Positions 1 through 9,567 of a stretch of 64,000 nt of DNA are shown here, piece after piece (positions within the stretch are counted from its first letter, which is position 1; each line of letters begins with the position of its first letter). The stretch comes from Propionivibrio dicarboxylicus (GTDB lineage: Bacteria; Pseudomonadota; Gammaproteobacteria; Burkholderiales; Rhodocyclaceae): contig NZ_FNCY01000005.1 in the NCBI RefSeq assembly GCF_900099695.1, forward strand, positions 62,001 to 126,000. The letters run 5' to 3'. The notes beneath the pieces were generated by a model. It saw only the letters and a program-made list of their open reading frames with translations. It did not search any database and was not told the DNA's origin. Position numbers and translations under genes: made by a program.

Positions 1-1139
1 CCGATTTCTACGAGCGCAACACGCAGATGCGGTTGTCGGCGATCGGCGAGGTGCTGCTGGCGATGCTGGCGTTGACGGCGCTCTATCTGCTGGTACGCGT
101 TTTCAACCAGGAAACGGTGCGTCGCCGTCTCGCTTCCGAGGCCGAGAACAAGGCCAACCAGGAGGCCATCCTGCGCCTGCTCAACGACATGGCCGATCTC
201 GCCGATGGCGATCTGACCGTACGGGCGATGGTGACCGAGGACCTGACCGGGGCGATCGCCGATTCGATCAACTACACGATCGAGGAATTGCGTTCGCTGA
301 TCATTGAAATCAACCGAGCGACCGAGCAGGTGACGCGCACGACGAGCGAGGCGCAGCGTATTTCCCAGGAGCTTCTCGACGCCGCCGGCAAGCAGTCGAG
401 CGAAATCGAGAACACCAACCGCACGGTCAGTCTGATCGTCGATTCGATCCAGGGCGTGTCGGCGTCGGCGGCCGAGTCCTCGAAGGTTGCCAATGCGTCG
501 CTGGCGGCGGCCGAGCAGGGGGCATCCGCCGTCGATAATCAGATCCGCGGGATGGGCGAGATTCGCGTCCAGATCCAGGAGACGGCCAAGCGCATCAAGC
601 GACTCGGCGAATCGTCGCAGGAGATCGGCGAGATCGTCGAACTGATTTCGGATATTACCGAGCAGACCAATGTGCTGGCGCTCAATGCGGCGATCCAGGC
701 GGCGGCGGCTGGCGAGGCCGGACGGGGCTTCTCGGTGGTTGCCGAGGAAGTGCAGCGACTGGCCGAACGCTCGGGCGAGGCGACCAAGCAGATCGCGGCG
801 CTCGTCAAGACAATTCAGGCCGATACGCGTGATGCGGTGGCGGCCATGGAGCTGTCGACGCAGGGTGTCGTCGAAGGCGCGAAACTCTCGGACGCGGCCG
901 GTTCGGCGCTGTCTGAGATCGGCAAGGTGTCGGGCGAACTGGCGCGGCTGATCGAGTCGATTGCGCGCGAAACCGAGGATCAGAACCGCCTCGCCGAGTG
1001 CGTCAACGCCTCGATGCGCGACATTCTGGCCATCACTGAATTGACTTCGCGCGGGACGAAGTCCTCGGCCGAGACGGTCGGCCAGTTGTCGACGCTGGCG
1101 GCGAGCCTGAAGGGCTCGGTCGCCGGTTTCAAGATCTGA
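1..1139 (+). CDS. pilJ: Type IV pilus methyl-accepting chemotaxis protein PilJ, 5' end missing
   Basis: The frame is open from the first bases of the window, so the start and the periplasmic sensor lie upstream. What remains begins with the end of a transmembrane helix ([17 protein letters not shown]), continues through a HAMP-like linker and a long alpha-helical signalling domain, and contains the chemoreceptor hairpin motif [20 protein letters not shown]. The stretch [20 protein letters not shown] and the [15 protein letters not shown] hairpin fit PilJ, the inner-membrane receptor that feeds the Pil-Chp array controlling twitching motility, better than flagellar receptors. No C-terminal CheR/CheB pentapeptide is visible. 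The following gene is convergent, so pilJ ends its operon here. PilJ rather than another MCP is inferred from similarity of these segments. Confidence 0.85.
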   Translation, partial: DFYERNTQMRLSAIGEVLLAMLALTALYLLVRVFNQETVRRRLASEAENKANQEAILRLLNDMADLADGDLTVRAMVTEDLTGAIADSINYTIEELRSLIIEINRATEQVTRTTSEAQRISQELLDAAGKQSSEIENTNRTVSLIVDSIQGVSASAAESSKVANASLAAAEQGASAVDNQIRGMGEIRVQIQETAKRIKRLGESSQEIGEIVELISDITEQTNVLALNAAIQAAAAGEAGRGFSVVAEEVQRLAERSGEATKQIAALVKTIQADTRDAVAAMELSTQGVVEGAKLSDAAGSALSEIGKVSGELARLIESIARETEDQNRLAECVNASMRDILAITELTSRGTKSSAETVGQLSTLAASLKGSVAGFKI

Positions 1140-1154
1140 ACGTCGGTCAGTCGT

Positions 1155-2417
1155 TCAGGTCGATTCCTCGTTGAGGTGATTGGCCCAGGCGAAGGCTTCG
1201 GCCAGCGCCGTTTCGAGTTGCTGCGGCCGGATCGACGGCAGGCGGTCGAGCGCTTGCTGGACGATGGCCGGATCGAGTTGCTCGGTCGCTTCGACGAGTT
1301 GGAGCAGCAGGCCGAGCGGGCCGCCTTTGTTGATCAGTGCGTCGCTGACCCGCGGTGCCACCGGCAGTTGCGCGAGGATATCGGCGATCGCCATGCCGAG
1401 CAGCGCCGGCATCAGCGACATGATGCCGACCATGAAGGCCTGGTCGGAAAATTCGCGGTCCTTCGTCTGCAGGTGCTCGGCGAGCAGTTCCATCAGGCGA
1501 CCGCGCGTTGCCGCGAGTTGCAGCAGCGGGCTGCCGGTCTTGACGCCGCCTGCCTGCGGGTTCGTATAGACGAGCAGTTGCAGCCAGCGCTGGATCTGCC
1601 GACGTCCGAGGATGGTGATGGCGTGGCGCAGCGAGGTGACGCGCGTCGCCAGGCCGCAGCCGACCGAGTTGGTCAGACGCAGCATGTTGACGGTGAGGCC
1701 CGGTTCGAGCTTGAAGGCGTTTTCGATTTCCGTGGTCTCGGCATCCTGCATGACGAGCGCCAGCAGCTTGAGCAGGATCACCTGCGAGGGATTGAGCTTG
1801 CGTCCGCTGATGATCGTCGGCTTGGCGAAGAAATAGCCCTGGAAGTAATCGAATCCGAGTTGCTGGCAGACCGCCAGCTGTTCGGCTGTTTCGACCTTTT
1901 CCGCGAGCAGCTTCTTGCCATGCTGTTTGAGTTGGGCGACGAGTGGGGCGAGCCGCTCCGGCGGTGTGCCGAGCAGGTCGACCTTGATGATGTCGGCATG
2001 GTCGACGAGCGGCAGGAAGGCGGGCGTGACATCAATGACATCGTCGAGCGCGATGGTGAAGCCCTTGTCATGGAGTTCCTTGCAGCGTTCGATGACTTCC
2101 GGAGTCGGCTGGATCGTCTCGAGGATTTCAAGGACGACGAGTTGCGGCGGCAGGGCCTCGATCAGGTCGCTGAAGAGGAAGTCCTCGTCGACGTTGATGT
2201 AGGCGCGGTAAGGGCCGAGCGAATCGCCGATCGACAGTTCGGCGAAGGCGTTGGCGATGACCGTGGTGGTGGCCTGCGTGGCGTCGAGCACTTCGGCGCT
2301 GTTGCCGGTGGCGATGACGCCGTTGCGAAACAGGAGTTCGTAGGCCAGCAGTTGCTGTTCGCGCCCGAGAATCGGTTGTCGGCCGAGGAAAACTTGGGGG
2401 GATTGCGCGTCGGACAT
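1155..2417 (-). CDS. EAL-HDOD domain signalling protein (YuxH/CdgJ type)
   Basis: The 420-residue cytoplasmic protein has an N-terminal EAL-like domain (about residues 8-200, starting FLGRQPILGREQQLLAYELL) and a C-terminal HDOD domain (about 205-400). In this family the EAL signature is degenerate: the catalytic glutamate motif is replaced by YELLFR, so cyclic-di-GMP hydrolysis is not expected and a binding or scaffolding role is more likely. Relatives influence motility and pilus behaviour, which fits the position tail to tail with pilJ. The ATG at 2417 has a GGAG Shine-Dalgarno about seven bases upstream. The last 15 bases between the two genes hold no clear terminator. The family call is firm; the cellular role is inferred. 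Confidence 0.85.
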   Translation of the reverse strand: MSDAQSPQVFLGRQPILGREQQLLAYELLFRNGVIATGNSAEVLDATQATTTVIANAFAELSIGDSLGPYRAYINVDEDFLFSDLIEALPPQLVVLEILETIQPTPEVIERCKELHDKGFTIALDDVIDVTPAFLPLVDHADIIKVDLLGTPPERLAPLVAQLKQHGKKLLAEKVETAEQLAVCQQLGFDYFQGYFFAKPTIISGRKLNPSQVILLKLLALVMQDAETTEIENAFKLEPGLTVNMLRLTNSVGCGLATRVTSLRHAITILGRRQIQRWLQLLVYTNPQAGGVKTGSPLLQLAATRGRLMELLAEHLQTKDREFSDQAFMVGIMSLMPALLGMAIADILAQLPVAPRVSDALINKGGPLGLLLQLVEATEQLDPAIVQQALDRLPSIRPQQLETALAEAFAWANHLNEEST

Positions 2418-2563
2418 GGCGGATCTCCGGGCTGGTCAGGCGTTCGACGGGTATCTTAACATCAACACGAACGTCGGAGCGCGCCGCCTTGCTATGCCAA
2501 TGTTATCGGGAGGGGATTAGGGATTGGAGGGCGATACAATCAAGCGCTCGACGGTGAATTCCC

Positions 2564-3523
2564 CTAGCTGCCGTCGCGGAAAAATCGCAGCAGGCGTTGC
2601 GGCATCCAGTCGAGATGGCCGGGCAGATAGCCAGTGACGAAGCCGACGTGGCCGCCCTGTTCGGTGAAATCGAGGCACACCTGCGGCGAGACCTGGTTCG
2701 GCAAGGGCAGCGCGTGCGCCGGCAGGAAGGGGTCGTTGCGGGCGTTGAGCAACAGGGTCGGGACGGCGATGCCGCCGAGCCAGGGCTTGCTCGAGGCGCG
2801 GAACCAGTAGTCGTCGGCGCCGGCGAAGCCGTGCAGCGGCGCCGTGACCGCGTCGTCGAAATCGTACAGCGTCCGGGCGCGGCGGATGCTGCGCTCGTCA
2901 AGCAGGCCGGGAAAGCACTTCAGCTTGGCGAGCGAGGTCGGCTTCAGCGTATAGAGAAAATGCTGCGTGTAGAGTGCGTTGAAACCGCGGGCGAGATGGT
3001 GGCCGCAGGCGGCGAGGTCGATCGGCGCACTGACGGCCGCTGCCGTATCGACCAGCGCGGTGGCGGCCTGGCCTTGTTCGCCGAGCCATTTGAGCAGGGC
3101 GTTGCCGCCGAGTGAAATGCCAACAGTATGGAGTCTGCGGTGCGGATGCAGCGCGCGCAGGCGTCGCACGATCCAGTCGATCTCTTCGCTATCACCCGAG
3201 TGGTAGGCGCGCGGCAGGCGGTTCGGTTCGCCCGAACAGCCGCGGAAATGGACGACGACGCTGCTCCAGCCGATGGCGAAGGCCGCCCGTACCAGCGAGC
3301 GGGCGTAGTGGCTGTCGGAGCTGCCTTCGAGGCCGTGGAAGAGCAGCAACAAGGGATTGTCGCCGTCGGTCTCGGTAGCATTCTTCCAGTCGAGGTCGAT
3401 GAAGTCGCCGTCCGGGGTTTCCCAGCGCTCGCGTCGGAACGCCGGGGCCTCCGGCTTGATCAGCAGCGGATACAGCGTCTGGGCGTGACCCCCGGGTAGC
3501 CAGCGAGGCGGCGTGTAGCGCAT
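2564..3523 (-). CDS. Alpha/beta hydrolase of the YheT family
   Basis: A 319-residue protein starting MRYTPPRWLPGGHAQTLYP, the usual opening of YheT-type hydrolases. The alpha/beta-hydrolase fold is shown by LLFHGLEGSSDSHYARSL (oxyanion-hole loop) and the nucleophile elbow VGISLGGNALLKWLGE with serine in G-x-S-x-G; a late HVGF supplies the histidine. Substrates of this family are poorly defined, with esterase activity on short acyl chains reported for relatives. A longer frame runs upstream, but its first hundred residues are arginine-rich shadow sequence. The ATG at 3523 overlaps the stop of the preceding gene (TGATG), so translation is probably coupled. It is last in the ilvE-waaF run. Confidence 0.85.
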   Translation of the reverse strand: MRYTPPRWLPGGHAQTLYPLLIKPEAPAFRRERWETPDGDFIDLDWKNATETDGDNPLLLLFHGLEGSSDSHYARSLVRAAFAIGWSSVVVHFRGCSGEPNRLPRAYHSGDSEEIDWIVRRLRALHPHRRLHTVGISLGGNALLKWLGEQGQAATALVDTAAAVSAPIDLAACGHHLARGFNALYTQHFLYTLKPTSLAKLKCFPGLLDERSIRRARTLYDFDDAVTAPLHGFAGADDYWFRASSKPWLGGIAVPTLLLNARNDPFLPAHALPLPNQVSPQVCLDFTEQGGHVGFVTGYLPGHLDWMPQRLLRFFRDGS

Positions 3524-3963
3524 CAGTGCAGCGTGTGCGTCGCCGCGCCGGCGGCGCCGGCATCGTCGTCGCTGGCGTCTTCGTTGCCGCTTGATGTGTG
3601 GCGCAGCAGCAAGCGCCAGCCATTGGCGCCGCGCTGGTAGATGTTGGTCGACAGGATCGGACCGTGCGGCGTCGGGTCGTTGCCGAGGTAGAGCATCTCG
3701 ACGACGTTGTGCACGGCATGCAGGACGCCTTTCCAGCGCATGCTGTGCTTGAGGTGGACGCGAAAGCGCGCGTTGCCCTCGAAAATGTTGCGCCAGCTTT
3801 CGCGCACGCCGGCATGGCCGCACAGTCGCTGGCCGGTCGGGTGGATGCAGACGATCTCCTCGTCTTCCGACCAGACGCTCATCAGGGCGTCGAGATCGGC
3901 GCGGCTGATGGCATCGTAGAACGCCTCCTCGGCGTCTTCAGGGGTGGTGAAAATCGTGGTCAT
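3523..3963 (-). CDS. NTF2-like (SnoaL/DUF4440-type) protein
   Basis: A 146-residue protein with the small cone-shaped NTF2-like pattern: an N-terminal helix (TTPEDAEEAFYDAISRADLD), then MSVWSEDEEIVCIHPTGQRL and a string of beta strands ending in ISTNIYQ-type sequence and WRLLLRHTS. The last 20 residues are low-complexity acidic/alanine and probably disordered. Proteins of this type are either small ligand-binding enzymes or orphan folds, and no catalytic residues can be assigned here. It overlaps waaF by four bases (ATGA) and the hydrolase by one base (TGATG), so it is cotranslated with both. The function is unknown. Confidence 0.75.
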   Translation of the reverse strand: MTTIFTTPEDAEEAFYDAISRADLDALMSVWSEDEEIVCIHPTGQRLCGHAGVRESWRNIFEGNARFRVHLKHSMRWKGVLHAVHNVVEMLYLGNDPTPHGPILSTNIYQRGANGWRLLLRHTSSGNEDASDDDAGAAGAATHTLH

Positions 3964-5009
3964 GGCGTGACCTCCGGCGGGGTGGCATTCAGGCAGGCGG
4001 CGAGTACCCGTTCCGGGTCGAGCCGGTTCAGGCAGTCGAGGTGGCCGAGCGGACACTCGCGCTTGAAACAGGGGCTACAGGCGAGTTCCAGGGAAAGAAT
4101 CTGTGCCCGCGGCGTCAGCGGCGGCGTGAAGCCGGGCGATGAGGAGCCGTAGAGAGCGACGAGCGGACGGCCGACCGCGGCAGCGACGTGCATCAGCCCG
4201 GAGTCGTTGCAGACGACGACATCGGCGAGCGCGATGAGGTCGATGGCCTGGGCCAGCGAGGTGCTGCCGCACAGGTTGGCCGGCGGCGTGGCGGCGAGGT
4301 GGACGATCTCGTCGCCGACGACGCGGTCCTTGCCCGAGCCGAGCAGCCAGACGCCGTAGCCAAGTGCGGCCAGGCGGTCGCCGAGGGCGGCGAAATGGGC
4401 GGCGGGCCAACGTTTGGCCGGGCCGTATTCGGCGCCGGGACAGAAGACGGCGAGTTTGGCCGGACGCGAAAGCGCCAGCGCCGCCAGCGTTGCATCGGGC
4501 GTGGCGGCAAGTTTCGGATCGGGCACCGGGCGCGGTAGCGGTGCACCGGGGGCTTCGGCCAGTTGCGCGAAACGCTCGACCATCTTCGGCAGCGCCGCTT
4601 TGTCGAGCGTGTGGCGCCGGTTGATCAGCCCATAGCGCGATTCGCCGGTAAAGCCGATGCGTTCGGGAATCCCGGCCAGCCAGGGAATCAGCGCCGACTT
4701 GAGCGAATTGGGCAGGATGTAGGCGGCGTCGTAACCGCGCTGGGCCAGCTTGCGCGCCAGCCGATAGCGGTCGGTCAGCGCCAGTTCGCCGTGGGCGAAG
4801 GGATTGTCGATGACCTCGGCGATTTCCGGCATGCGTCGCAGCACCGGTGCCACCCAGGGCGGAGCCAGTGCGTCGAGGCTGAGGTCGGGATGACGTTCGC
4901 GCAGGCGCATGAACAGCGGCTGCGCCATGACGGTGTCGCCAATCCAGGCCGGCGCGACGATCAGCGCGCTGCGTTTTCCGGGTGGTCCGGCATTCCGTTC
5001 GTCACGCAT
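3960..5009 (-). CDS. waaF: ADP-heptose:LPS heptosyltransferase II
   Basis: WaaF adds the second heptose to the LPS inner core from ADP-heptose on the cytoplasmic face of the inner membrane (GT9 family). The N-terminal ALIVAPAWIGDTVMAQPLF segment and the C-terminal VVCNDSGLMHVAAAVGRP donor-binding motif are diagnostic, and the length (349 residues) is typical. I chose the ATG at 5009 because AGGA lies nine bases upstream; an in-frame TTG at 5036 overlapping the previous stop is possible but lacks a ribosome site. The donor is made by HldA and HldD, encoded far away at 52-54 kb. It follows ilvE and a zinc-finger gene, a common betaproteobacterial arrangement. Confidence 0.92.
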   Translation of the reverse strand: MRDERNAGPPGKRSALIVAPAWIGDTVMAQPLFMRLRERHPDLSLDALAPPWVAPVLRRMPEIAEVIDNPFAHGELALTDRYRLARKLAQRGYDAAYILPNSLKSALIPWLAGIPERIGFTGESRYGLINRRHTLDKAALPKMVERFAQLAEAPGAPLPRPVPDPKLAATPDATLAALALSRPAKLAVFCPGAEYGPAKRWPAAHFAALGDRLAALGYGVWLLGSGKDRVVGDEIVHLAATPPANLCGSTSLAQAIDLIALADVVVCNDSGLMHVAAAVGRPLVALYGSSSPGFTPPLTPRAQILSLELACSPCFKRECPLGHLDCLNRLDPERVLAACLNATPPEVTP

Positions 5010-5032
5010 CGGGCCGGTTCCTGGCGAGGCGG

Positions 5033-5227
5033 TCAATGCCCTTTGGGCGCCTCGCCCTTGAGAACGTAGCGGGTGCTGCAGTAGGGGCAGACGGCTTCGC
5101 CAGTGTGAACGACGTCGAGAAAAACGCGCGGATGCAGATTCCAGGCCGGGGCTTTCGCCGGCGGGCAGTGCAGCGGGAGGTCGTCGGCGGTGACTTCAAC
5201 GGCGGGGCGTGCGGAGGTCGTGGTCAT
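5033..5227 (-). CDS. Zinc-finger domain protein (zf-CHCC)
   Basis: This 64-residue protein carries a CHCC zinc-binding pattern: a cysteine in LPLHCPP, a histidine in NLHPRVFL and the pair CPYCSTRYVL near the C terminus. The fold resembles the zinc-binding end of mitochondrial complex I subunit NDUFS6. In betaproteobacteria a gene of this type commonly sits between ilvE and waaF, as here. Its biochemical role is not established. The ATG at 5227 comes 60 bases after ilvE and the stop lies just before waaF, so it should be cotranscribed with both. Confidence 0.85.
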   Translation of the reverse strand: MTTTSARPAVEVTADDLPLHCPPAKAPAWNLHPRVFLDVVHTGEAVCPYCSTRYVLKGEAPKGH

Positions 5228-5258
5228 GATCGTTCGGGCGCGTGCGGTGGAGGAGACC

Positions 5259-5281
5259 GGGGAAGGCCGGCGGCCTTCCCC
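5259..5281 (-). other. Perfect stem-loop between ilvE and the zinc-finger gene
   Basis: GGGGAAGGCC and GGCCTTCCCC form a 10-bp perfect stem with a three-base loop. No T run follows on the minus strand, so this looks more like an mRNA-stabilising or attenuating hairpin behind ilvE than a full terminator. Confidence 0.6.
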
Positions 5282-5287
5282 AAGGCA

Positions 5288-6289
5288 TCAGTGCTTGGTC
5301 ACCGATTCGGCGAGGCCGTCGAAGCTGACGACGCCGTTGGTCACCGCCTCGACCGGCGCCTTGTCGAGCGCCACGTACGACAGCCAGTCTTCGTGCGCCG
5401 GCACGCGGCCGTTGACGCAGTCGAAGAAGAGCGTCTGCAGTTGGGTCGTGATCGGGCCGCGGCGACCTTCGCCGATCTGGCGGTTGTCGAGTTCGCGGAT
5501 CGGCGTGATTTCCGCTGCCGTGCCGGTGAAGAAGGCTTCGTCGGCGCAATAGACTTCGTCGCGCGTGATGCGCTTCTGGATGACCTGCAGGCCGAGTTCG
5601 TCGGCCAGCGTCAGCACCGACGAGCGCGTGATGCCTTCGAGGCAGGAAGTGAGGTCCGGGGTGTAGAGCTTGCCGCCCTTGACGATGAAGATGTTCTCAC
5701 CGGCGCCCTCGGCGACGTAGCCGTCGACGTCGAGCAGCAGTGCTTCGTCATAGCCGTCCTGCGCCACTTCCTGGTGGGCCAGGATCGAGTTGGTGTAGGT
5801 GCCGACCGACTTCGAGCGGCACATGTTGATGTTGACGTGGTGGCGGGTGAAGGACGAGGTCTTGATGCGGATACCCTTTTCCATACCCTCGGCACCGAGG
5901 TAGGCGCCCCACGGCCAGGCGGCGATGGCGACATGCACCGACAGGGTGCTGGCGGCGATGCCCATGGCTTCCGAACCGTAAAAGACGATCGGGCGGATGT
6001 AGCAGGATTCGAGCTTGTTGGCGCGCACGACTTCCTTCTGCGCTTCGATGATCGTCGCCTTGTCCCAGGGCATCTTCATCTGGAAGATCTTGGCCGAATT
6101 GAACAGACGGTCGGTATGCTCTTCGAGACGGAAGATGGCCGTGCCCTTGGCCGCCTTGTAGGCGCGGACGCCCTCGAAAACGCCCATGCCGTAGTGCAGG
6201 GTGTGGGTGAGGACGTGGGTGGTGGCTTCGCGCCACGGAACGAGTTTTCCGTCTTGCCAGATGAACCCGTCGCGATCGGCCATGGACAT
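5288..6289 (-). CDS. ilvE: Branched-chain amino acid aminotransferase
   Basis: IlvE transfers the amino group between glutamate and the 2-oxo acids of leucine, isoleucine and valine, the last step of their synthesis. The 333-residue protein is a fold-type IV PLP enzyme: [10 protein letters not shown] near the N terminus, the PLP lysine at about K160 in [13 protein letters not shown], and [12 protein letters not shown] plus [10 protein letters not shown] for cofactor phosphate binding. The ATG at 6289 has AGGAG eight bases upstream; an in-frame start 17 codons earlier has no such site. It heads a minus-strand operon with the zinc-finger gene and waaF and is divergent from nudJ. Confidence 0.95.
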   Translation of the reverse strand: MSMADRDGFIWQDGKLVPWREATTHVLTHTLHYGMGVFEGVRAYKAAKGTAIFRLEEHTDRLFNSAKIFQMKMPWDKATIIEAQKEVVRANKLESCYIRPIVFYGSEAMGIAASTLSVHVAIAAWPWGAYLGAEGMEKGIRIKTSSFTRHHVNINMCRSKSVGTYTNSILAHQEVAQDGYDEALLLDVDGYVAEGAGENIFIVKGGKLYTPDLTSCLEGITRSSVLTLADELGLQVIQKRITRDEVYCADEAFFTGTAAEITPIRELDNRQIGEGRRGPITTQLQTLFFDCVNGRVPAHEDWLSYVALDKAPVEAVTNGVVSFDGLAESVTKH

Positions 6290-6416
6290 GGTGCGTTCTC
6301 CTGAATGATTGTCGGTATAGTGGGTTTGGCGGGGTGCCAAAAGCTCAAATTTTAGCCGATTTCAGAGCGTTCTTGGCGGTAAAATGTGGGTTTTCGAGTC
6401 GTTGCAGGAGCCCGTC

Positions 6417-6869
6417 ATGAACTGGAAGCCGAATGTTACCGTTGCCGCTGTCATCGAGAATGACGGCAAGTTTTTATGCGTCGAGGAAGTCACCGACGAC
6501 GGCGTCCGCTTCAACCAGCCGGCCGGGCATCTCGAGTGTCGCGAGGCGCTGACCGAGGCGGTGATCCGCGAGGTGCTGGAGGAAACCGGCTACAGCTTCG
6601 CGCCCGAGGCGCTGGTCGGCATCTACAACTGGCGCAACGAAGCCCGCGACATCACCTATTTGCGCTTTGTCTTCACCGGCCGGGCGACCGGCCATGATGC
6701 CGCGCGTCCGCTCGATGAGGGCATCATCGCCGCGCGCTGGCTGACGCTGGCCGAACTGCGCGAGCGACAGGCGCAGCTGCGTAGCCCGATGGTGCTGCAA
6801 TGTGTCGAGGACTGGTGCGCCGGCAAGCGCGCGCCGCTCGATCTGATCACCCACTATCCGTGCCGCTGA
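6417..6869 (+). CDS. nudJ: Nudix hydrolase, NudJ-type phosphatase
   Basis: A 150-residue Nudix protein. The Nudix box is visible from [20 protein letters not shown], with the REVLEETGY core that binds the catalytic metal. E. coli NudJ hydrolyses nucleoside and thiamine pyrimidine pyrophosphates, and here too the gene directly precedes mnmA. The ATG at 6417 has GGAG six bases upstream; an in-frame upstream extension has no ribosome site. A TAAAAT hexamer at 6380-6385 could be the -10 box. Two bases separate it from mnmA, so the pair is one transcription unit. Confidence 0.88.
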   Translation: MNWKPNVTVAAVIENDGKFLCVEEVTDDGVRFNQPAGHLECREALTEAVIREVLEETGYSFAPEALVGIYNWRNEARDITYLRFVFTGRATGHDAARPLDEGIIAARWLTLAELRERQAQLRSPMVLQCVEDWCAGKRAPLDLITHYPCR

Positions 6870-6871
6870 CG

Positions 6872-7978
6872 ATGGCGACGGGCACGGGAAAAACGGTCGT
6901 CGTCGGTCTTTCCGGCGGCGTGGACTCCTCGGTTGCCGCCTTGCTGCTCAAGCAGCAGGGCTGGAACGTCGTCGGCCTGTTCATGAAGAACTGGGAAGAC
7001 GATGACGACGACGAATATTGCTCCTCGCGACAGGACCTGATCGACGTCATGAGTGTCGCCGACCGCATCGGCATCGACGTCGAGGTGGTCAACTTCGCCA
7101 AGGAATACAAGGAGCGCGTCTTCGCCGAATTCCTCAAGGAATACCAGGCCGGGCGCACGCCCAATCCGGACGTGCTGTGCAATTCGGAGATCAAGTTCAA
7201 GGCCTTTCTCGACCACGCCATGCGCATGGGGGCCGAGAAAATCGCCACCGGGCACTACGCCGGCGTGCGCGAATTCAATGGCGGCTTCCAACTGCTCAAG
7301 GCCGAGGACGGCACCAAGGACCAGAGCTATTTCCTGCATCGGCTGAACCAGCAGCAGCTCTCGAAGGCGCTCTTTCCGCTGGCCGACATCTACAAGCGCG
7401 ACGTGCGTCGCATGGCCGAGGACGCCGGCCTGCACGTCGCCGTCAAGAAGGACTCGACCGGCATCTGCTTCATCGGCGAGCGGCCGTTCAAGGAATTCCT
7501 GATGCGCTATCTGCCGCCGAAGAAAGGCGAGATACGCTGTCTCGATGACGATCGCGTGCTCGGCGAGCACGACGGGCTGACCTATCACACGCTCGGTCAG
7601 CGCAAGGGCTTGCAGATCGGCGGTATCAAGGGCGGCAAGGGCAGCGAGACGGGCGAGCACGCGGCCTGGTTTGTCGCCGGCAAGGACATGGCGCGCAACG
7701 TGCTGTATGTCGTCCAGGGCCACGATCATCCGGCCCTGTTGCGCGAGGAGTTGCAGGCCGGGCAGCTGTCCTGGGTGTCCGGCACGGCGCCGCACACGCA
7801 CTGGGTCTATGCGGCCAAGACACGTTATCGCCAGGCCGACGCGCCCTGCGAAATCGAAGCGGTGGACGGCGACGCCTGCCGCATTCGCTTCGCCGCGCCG
7901 CAGTGGGCGGTGACGCCGGGACAGTCAGTCGTGGTGTACGAAAGCCGCGTCTGTCTCGGCGGCGGTATCATCGACTGA
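6872..7978 (+). CDS. mnmA: tRNA-specific 2-thiouridylase MnmA
   Basis: MnmA thiolates U34 in the anticodons of tRNA-Lys, -Glu and -Gln, using sulfur relayed by the Tus system and ATP to adenylate the base. The 368-residue protein has the PP-loop SGGVDSS at residues 14-20 and the two catalytic cysteines, C103 in [12 protein letters not shown] and C199 in [10 protein letters not shown]. The C-terminal beta domain ends [15 protein letters not shown] as in orthologues. The ATG at 6872 follows nudJ after two bases; the longer frame upstream is nudJ read in another phase. Little Shine-Dalgarno is seen, consistent with coupling to nudJ. Confidence 0.96.
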   Translation: MATGTGKTVVVGLSGGVDSSVAALLLKQQGWNVVGLFMKNWEDDDDDEYCSSRQDLIDVMSVADRIGIDVEVVNFAKEYKERVFAEFLKEYQAGRTPNPDVLCNSEIKFKAFLDHAMRMGAEKIATGHYAGVREFNGGFQLLKAEDGTKDQSYFLHRLNQQQLSKALFPLADIYKRDVRRMAEDAGLHVAVKKDSTGICFIGERPFKEFLMRYLPPKKGEIRCLDDDRVLGEHDGLTYHTLGQRKGLQIGGIKGGKGSETGEHAAWFVAGKDMARNVLYVVQGHDHPALLREELQAGQLSWVSGTAPHTHWVYAAKTRYRQADAPCEIEAVDGDACRIRFAAPQWAVTPGQSVVVYESRVCLGGGIID

Positions 7979-9150
7979 TATTCCGATGGAGTGGTCGCCC
8001 CCGGCCGTGGCCGAGGGGCTTGCGCGTTCCGGCGCCATCTTTTCTTGGCCCGGACTGGGCCTGGGTCGCCGACATCGCCGGAATTTCGCGATGCAGCGTT
8101 GACTGTCGCCCATCCGCGTGCGTCCTCGCTTCTCGCGCCGGTGGCGGCGCGGTAACGCCGTGCCCGCAACGCGCAATAAGAATAATTTCAACACCGTTAA
8201 CCATGTCACGCAGAAACATGCTGAGCGGCCGGCCTCTTCGGAAGCGCTGAACCTGTCATGGAGGTGTGCGGAAAGCAACGGTGTGTCGCGTATGGATATG
8301 CAAAAGGTATGACTACGCCGGGCGATGAAAGTCCGGAGAAGCTGCCGTTGAAAGCGATGAAATAAATTCAAGTCCATGAAAAATGCCACATAAAAACGTG
8401 AATGGCTATTCGATAATGGCGTCACAAAAGATGGTCATTGCTTGGGCAGCAAGAACACTTCGGGTTGTCGGTGTCAGGAATCAGACGGCAGAAATCCGGG
8501 CGCAATAACAAGCATGTCGGCATGTGCCGGATTCCTTTCCGGCATGCGAGACCGGCGGCGTCCTGCGGTGTCGGTGAGGGTGTTTGTGTCGTTGTTGAGT
8601 GCGAAAAAAAACAGTGTGAGGGGCATCTGTCGAGCCGAAAAAGAACCATAGAAATGGCTTTTCGGCCAGTCCTTGGGCTAAAAATTCAGAGATCGAAAAG
8701 ATGCCAATAGCGTTTCGCTATCGTTCACCGGTCTTCGAACAAGTCAAAACCGAAAGACGAGATGGCTGATCGTAGGGTGGGTTAAGGGGGGCTGTCGTGC
8801 GTGTTGCAAGGCGTCGTAGCAATAAGAACGCTGGTGGTCAATCCAGCCGAACCGCGCACGGGGAGTGAGCATTTATCGTGGTTGGCGATAGCAGCAGGAG
8901 CATGTCATGGTGCGGACGGTATCGGGGGGGCATCGTTCGCCACAATCCGCGGTCGTCGATTCCGTTCGGACCCGGTCTGGCGAATACACTTCACGAGTGA
9001 TGCTGGCGAGCAAGGTCTCGTCGTGCTTGGTGGCGTGGTGCAGCCCGCCAATACAGACGTCTGTGACCCGTTCGAGAAAAGACGAGTGTCCAAGCGCGCA
9101 CTCGTCCGTCGGATTCGTCCGCGCTACGGTCGTCTCGGCTGGCCATAGTC
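7979..9150. other. 1.2-kb stretch without a convincing gene
   Basis: No frame on either strand gives a protein I recognise or one with a good ribosome site, and parts (about 8160-8720) are visibly richer in A+T than the flanks. I see two short hairpins: TGCCGGA/TCCGGCA at 8525-8544 (six-base loop) and ATAGCG/CGCTAT at 8707-8721 (three-base loop). It could be a worn-down pseudogene, an untranslated region, or imported DNA. The only coding-like signal comes directly downstream at 9151. Confidence 0.5.
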
Positions 9151-9504
9151 GTGTGGCCTTCGGTGTCATCCAACGCGGCAACCGCGGTGCTTGTCGTCAT
9201 GGCGTCAGGCGAACCGGCGACGGCATCGGGTCACGACAATAGTCGCTTGATCGATTTAGAGGGGCAGAGCGGGAACAGCGAGATTGAACGCTTCGTGATC
9301 AAAGATGGCTATGTGCTGAAAGGAACCGATGGCATGTTGCAGAATCCTTACTTCGGGGGTGGAACGGGCGGGAGTCCCGATGCCAGCGCCGACAAACTGA
9401 TCACGGCGTTGGCGCAGTTCGCTCTGCCCGCAGTCGGGCCGACGCTGACGGCGGCCGACTATAACAACCGCATCCAGGCGGTCTGCGCAGCGAACGTCAT
9501 ATGA
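9151..9504 (+). pseudogene. Fragment resembling the C terminus of a large secreted (RTX-like) protein
   Basis: The frame is open from 9067 and could start at a GTG at 9151. It encodes up to 117 residues. Its last 45 residues (DASADKLITALAQFALPAVG, then TLTAADYNNRIQAV and AANVI) resemble the conserved tail of many huge betaproteobacterial calcium-binding or cadherin-like type I secretion substrates, which typically reads MAxFAPPAAGQTTLPADYQ followed by APVIAANW. The rest (LIDLEGQSGNSEIERFVIKDGY) looks like folded protein but is not recognised. No upstream coding sequence matches such a protein, so I read it as the surviving 3' end of a lost gene. It may instead be a small intact gene. A good terminator follows. 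Confidence 0.4.
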
Positions 9505-9534
9505 ACTAGTGGCAGGCCCTTTTGCGCGCGCGCA

Positions 9535-9565
9535 CGGCGGTGCCAGTATGGGCCGCCGCCTTTTT
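9535..9565 (+). terminator. Rho-independent terminator after the 9151 fragment
   Basis: CGGCGG (9535-9540) pairs with CCGCCG (9553-9558), with a further G-T pair inside, and is followed by TTTTT at 9561-9565. It lies between the convergent fragment and the glycosyltransferase gene. Confidence 0.65.
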
Positions 9566-9567
9566 GC

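Noticed and set aside
5010-5036. TTG start for waaF at 5036 overlapping the preceding stop
   Set aside because: No ribosome site precedes it, whereas the ATG at 5009 has AGGA at a normal distance and gives the usual family N terminus.
8801-9148. A 115-codon frame before the RTX-like fragment as the missing upstream part of that protein
   Set aside because: It is in a different phase, has no repeat pattern of calcium-binding proteins and shows no likeness to the fragment's family.
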